Part shown: positions 4,437-5,893 of the stretch, one piece after another
How positions within the stretch are numbered: position 1 is the stretch's first letter
Layout: each line of letters begins with the position of its first letter
Position numbers and translations under genes: made by a program
Notes under the pieces: model-generated
What the model saw: the letters and a program-made list of their open reading frames with translations, nothing else
What the model was told of the DNA's origin: nothing
Databases searched by the model: none
DNA from: Candidatus Parcubacteria bacterium
GTDB taxonomy: Bacteria; Patescibacteriota; Patescibacteriia; Patescibacteriales; UBA12075
Direction: 5' to 3'
Assembly (NCBI GenBank): GCA_023139655.1
Contig: JAGLNE010000084.1
Location: 1-5,893, forward strand
DNA length: 5,893 nt

Positions 4437-5893
4437 TTATTCCTTATTCTGCTCTGTATATTTTTTCCAAATCTTGCTGAAATATCTGTCTTTTAGCAAG
4501 GTATGGAAAGTACCTTCAGAAATAATTTTACCGTCCTGGAACATATAAATATAGTCAAATTGAGGCAATAAATGTAGGCGGTGAACGGCTGAAAGGATAG
4601 TTTTATCCTGATAATGTTTAAAGATACTTTCGTATATTTTTTGCTCATTTTCATTATCCACGCTACTGGTCGGCTCGTCTAAAAGCAAAAAATCACTTTT
4701 TTCTGACGCTAATAAACCCCTGGCTAGCGCTAAGCGCTGTTTTTCTCCACCTGAAAGCGACACCCCTTTTTCCAGCACATTAGTCTTTAGACCTCTTGGT
4801 AACTTATCTAAAACATCTTTAAAGCGGGCAATATCAACTACTTTTTCAATTCTTTTTTGACTAGCTGGTATGCCCATGGATATATTATCACCGATCGTAG
4901 AATTAAATATTTCCGGCTCTTGAGGAATCAAAGTTACGTGTTCGTATAAATGTTTAATACCCTCTAATAAACGCTTGCCATCACAATACACAATTGCAGT
5001 ATCAACATCATGCAATCCTCTAATAAGAGAGAAAATTGTGCTTTTACCAGAGCCGCTCTCACCGATAATAGCAATTCTTTGGCCGCGTTTAATCCGAATA
5101 CTGGCATTCCTGATATTACCTTTACCTTTATTATTCTGCTGATTTTTATAGGAAAATTCAATATTCTTTATCTGTAAAACTCTCCATGCACTTGGCAGGG
5201 TGTATGTTCTTTCTTTTAACTGCCGGTGGTAGGCTATGTTTATTTTATCAGCCGCCCGCATTGCCGCATCTCCTCTCACAATATCACCATAAAACCAGGC
5301 AAAGGTATAAAATGCTCCGCCAATACTACTAAGATAGCGGTATAGAATAAACAGGCCACCGATCATAATCACTCCATCCAGTTTAAATGAAAAGTAGGCA
5401 TTAGTTATTAATATCGTTACAGTCATCATGGCAATAAATAAACTGGTCGTGAACCACTTGATTTCAATAGTCTTCTGGTTTGTAAGCACTAGGGGGTAGG
5501 CCCTTAAACCTCTTCTATTAATTTCTTTACTGGCCCGTTCTTTTGCCCGTAGAGTTATTATAGTAAATATATTAGTAACATAATCATGCAGCCCGGAAGC
5601 CAGAAAATTTTCCGCGTCAAATATCTTCTGATAGCGCTTTCTTATTACTTTGTCAAAAAACCATATTGTAGTAAAGGCCAAAATAGCCGTAATAAAAGAA
5701 ATTATACTGGCCCGCCAGTCGTAAATACTAAGCACAATCATCGCTCCGGTAAAACGGATAGAACTTTCCACAATCATAAATGTAGATGAAGCAAAACTAT
5801 GTAAATGGTCAGACGCTTTATTAATTTTATCAATTGTATCGCCCGAATGATGGTCTTTATGCCATTCTATCGGCAAAGCCAGCACCCGATCAG
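4437..5893 (-). CDS. ABC exporter half-transporter (fused membrane and ATPase domains); 5' end outside window
   Basis: The frame is open from the right edge to TAA at 4439-4437, encoding the last 485 or so residues of an ABC exporter. Residue numbers here count from the in-frame GTG at 5885. The missing N-terminus should hold membrane helices 1 and 2. Helices 3 and 4 lie at about 43-77, the intracellular loop at 80-140, and helices 5 and 6 at about 147-190. The ATPase domain has an A-loop Tyr246, Walker A GESGSGKS (275-282), Q-loop Gln322 in LIPQEPEIFN, signature LSGGEKQR (377-384), Walker B FLLLDE (399-404), D-loop SSVD (407-410) and switch His435 in AVHRLH. All catalytic residues are present, so it should be active as a homodimer or heterodimer in the cytoplasmic membrane. 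The substrate (lipid, peptide or drug) cannot be read from the sequence. The GTG at 5885 is not a credible start, because the frame continues upstream and a normal exporter needs about 100 more residues. No dedicated T-run terminator was found on its strand. Confidence 0.93.
   Translation of the reverse strand, partial: DRVLALPIEWHKDHHSGDTIDKINKASDHLHSFASSTFMIVESSIRFTGAMIVLSIYDWRASIISFITAILAFTTIWFFDKVIRKRYQKIFDAENFLASGLHDYVTNIFTIITLRAKERASKEINRRGLRAYPLVLTNQKTIEIKWFTTSLFIAMMTVTILITNAYFSFKLDGVIMIGGLFILYRYLSSIGGAFYTFAWFYGDIVRGDAAMRAADKINIAYHRQLKERTYTLPSAWRVLQIKNIEFSYKNQQNNKGKGNIRNASIRIKRGQRIAIIGESGSGKSTIFSLIRGLHDVDTAIVYCDGKRLLEGIKHLYEHVTLIPQEPEIFNSTIGDNISMGIPASQKRIEKVVDIARFKDVLDKLPRGLKTNVLEKGVSLSGGEKQRLALARGLLASEKSDFLLLDEPTSSVDNENEQKIYESIFKHYQDKTILSAVHRLHLLPQFDYIYMFQDGKIISEGTFHTLLKDRYFSKIWKKYTEQNKE

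Noticed and set aside
4964..5161. 65-codon minus-strand frame in another frame of the ABC gene
   Set aside because: It overlaps the Walker A region of a clearly conserved ATPase and has no independent support.
5586..5789. 67-codon plus-strand frame
   Set aside because: It is antisense to the membrane domain of the ABC exporter, and its charged, Lys/Asn/His-rich peptide matches no known family.
5883..5885. GTG as the start of the ABC exporter
   Set aside because: The frame is open to the window edge and the first two transmembrane helices are missing, so the real start is outside the window.
1..5893. CRISPR array, tRNA, rRNA or transposase gene
   Set aside because: No regularly spaced repeats, cloverleaf-like sequence, conserved rRNA segments or transposase motifs were seen on either strand.

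Overview
This 5.9 kb window is AT-rich bacterial DNA. It looks like a member of the Candidate Phyla Radiation (Patescibacteria). This rests on an N-terminal sigma-4/C-terminal HARE-HTH transcription protein, a membrane protein of the type usually found beside conjugation-like ATPases in these genomes, weak or absent Shine-Dalgarno sites before most genes, and a dispersed palindromic repeat often mis-translated as an 'FASLRMT' peptide. The standard code fits: stops are TAA or TAG and no in-frame TGA is needed. No database search was possible, so the phylum is an inference.

Layout, left to right. (1) 1-1096, minus: the first 365 codons of a membrane-anchored protein (DUF8128-like by recall), running off the left edge. 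(2) 1097-1376: intergenic, with a promoter for that gene, a 123-bp palindromic repeat between 15-bp imperfect direct repeats, and a strong terminator for the next gene. (3) 1377-2588, minus: a 403-aa sigma region 4 plus winged-helix/HARE-HTH protein with no sigma regions 1-3. (4) 2589-2829: its promoter, a possible plus-strand promoter, the murB terminator and a short tandem repeat. (5) 2830-3777, minus: murB, a peptidoglycan precursor enzyme. (6) 3778-4051: a divergent intergenic region with murB promoters on one side and a near-consensus promoter on the other. (7) 4052-4345, plus: an unrecognised 97-aa protein in its own transcription unit, with consensus promoter, perfect Shine-Dalgarno and strong terminator. 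(8) 4437-5893, minus: the C-terminal part of an ABC exporter half-transporter, running off the right edge.

The genes do not form one pathway. Each is separated by 90-280 bp and three have their own terminator, so they are best read as single-gene transcription units: cell-wall synthesis (murB), transcription control (sigma-4/HARE), export (ABC) and a possible DNA-transfer-associated membrane protein. The least explained items are the small plus-strand gene and the repeat insertion that seems to have duplicated part of a promoter. No tRNA, rRNA, CRISPR array or recognisable riboswitch was seen, and no stretch over 300 bases lacks a gene.
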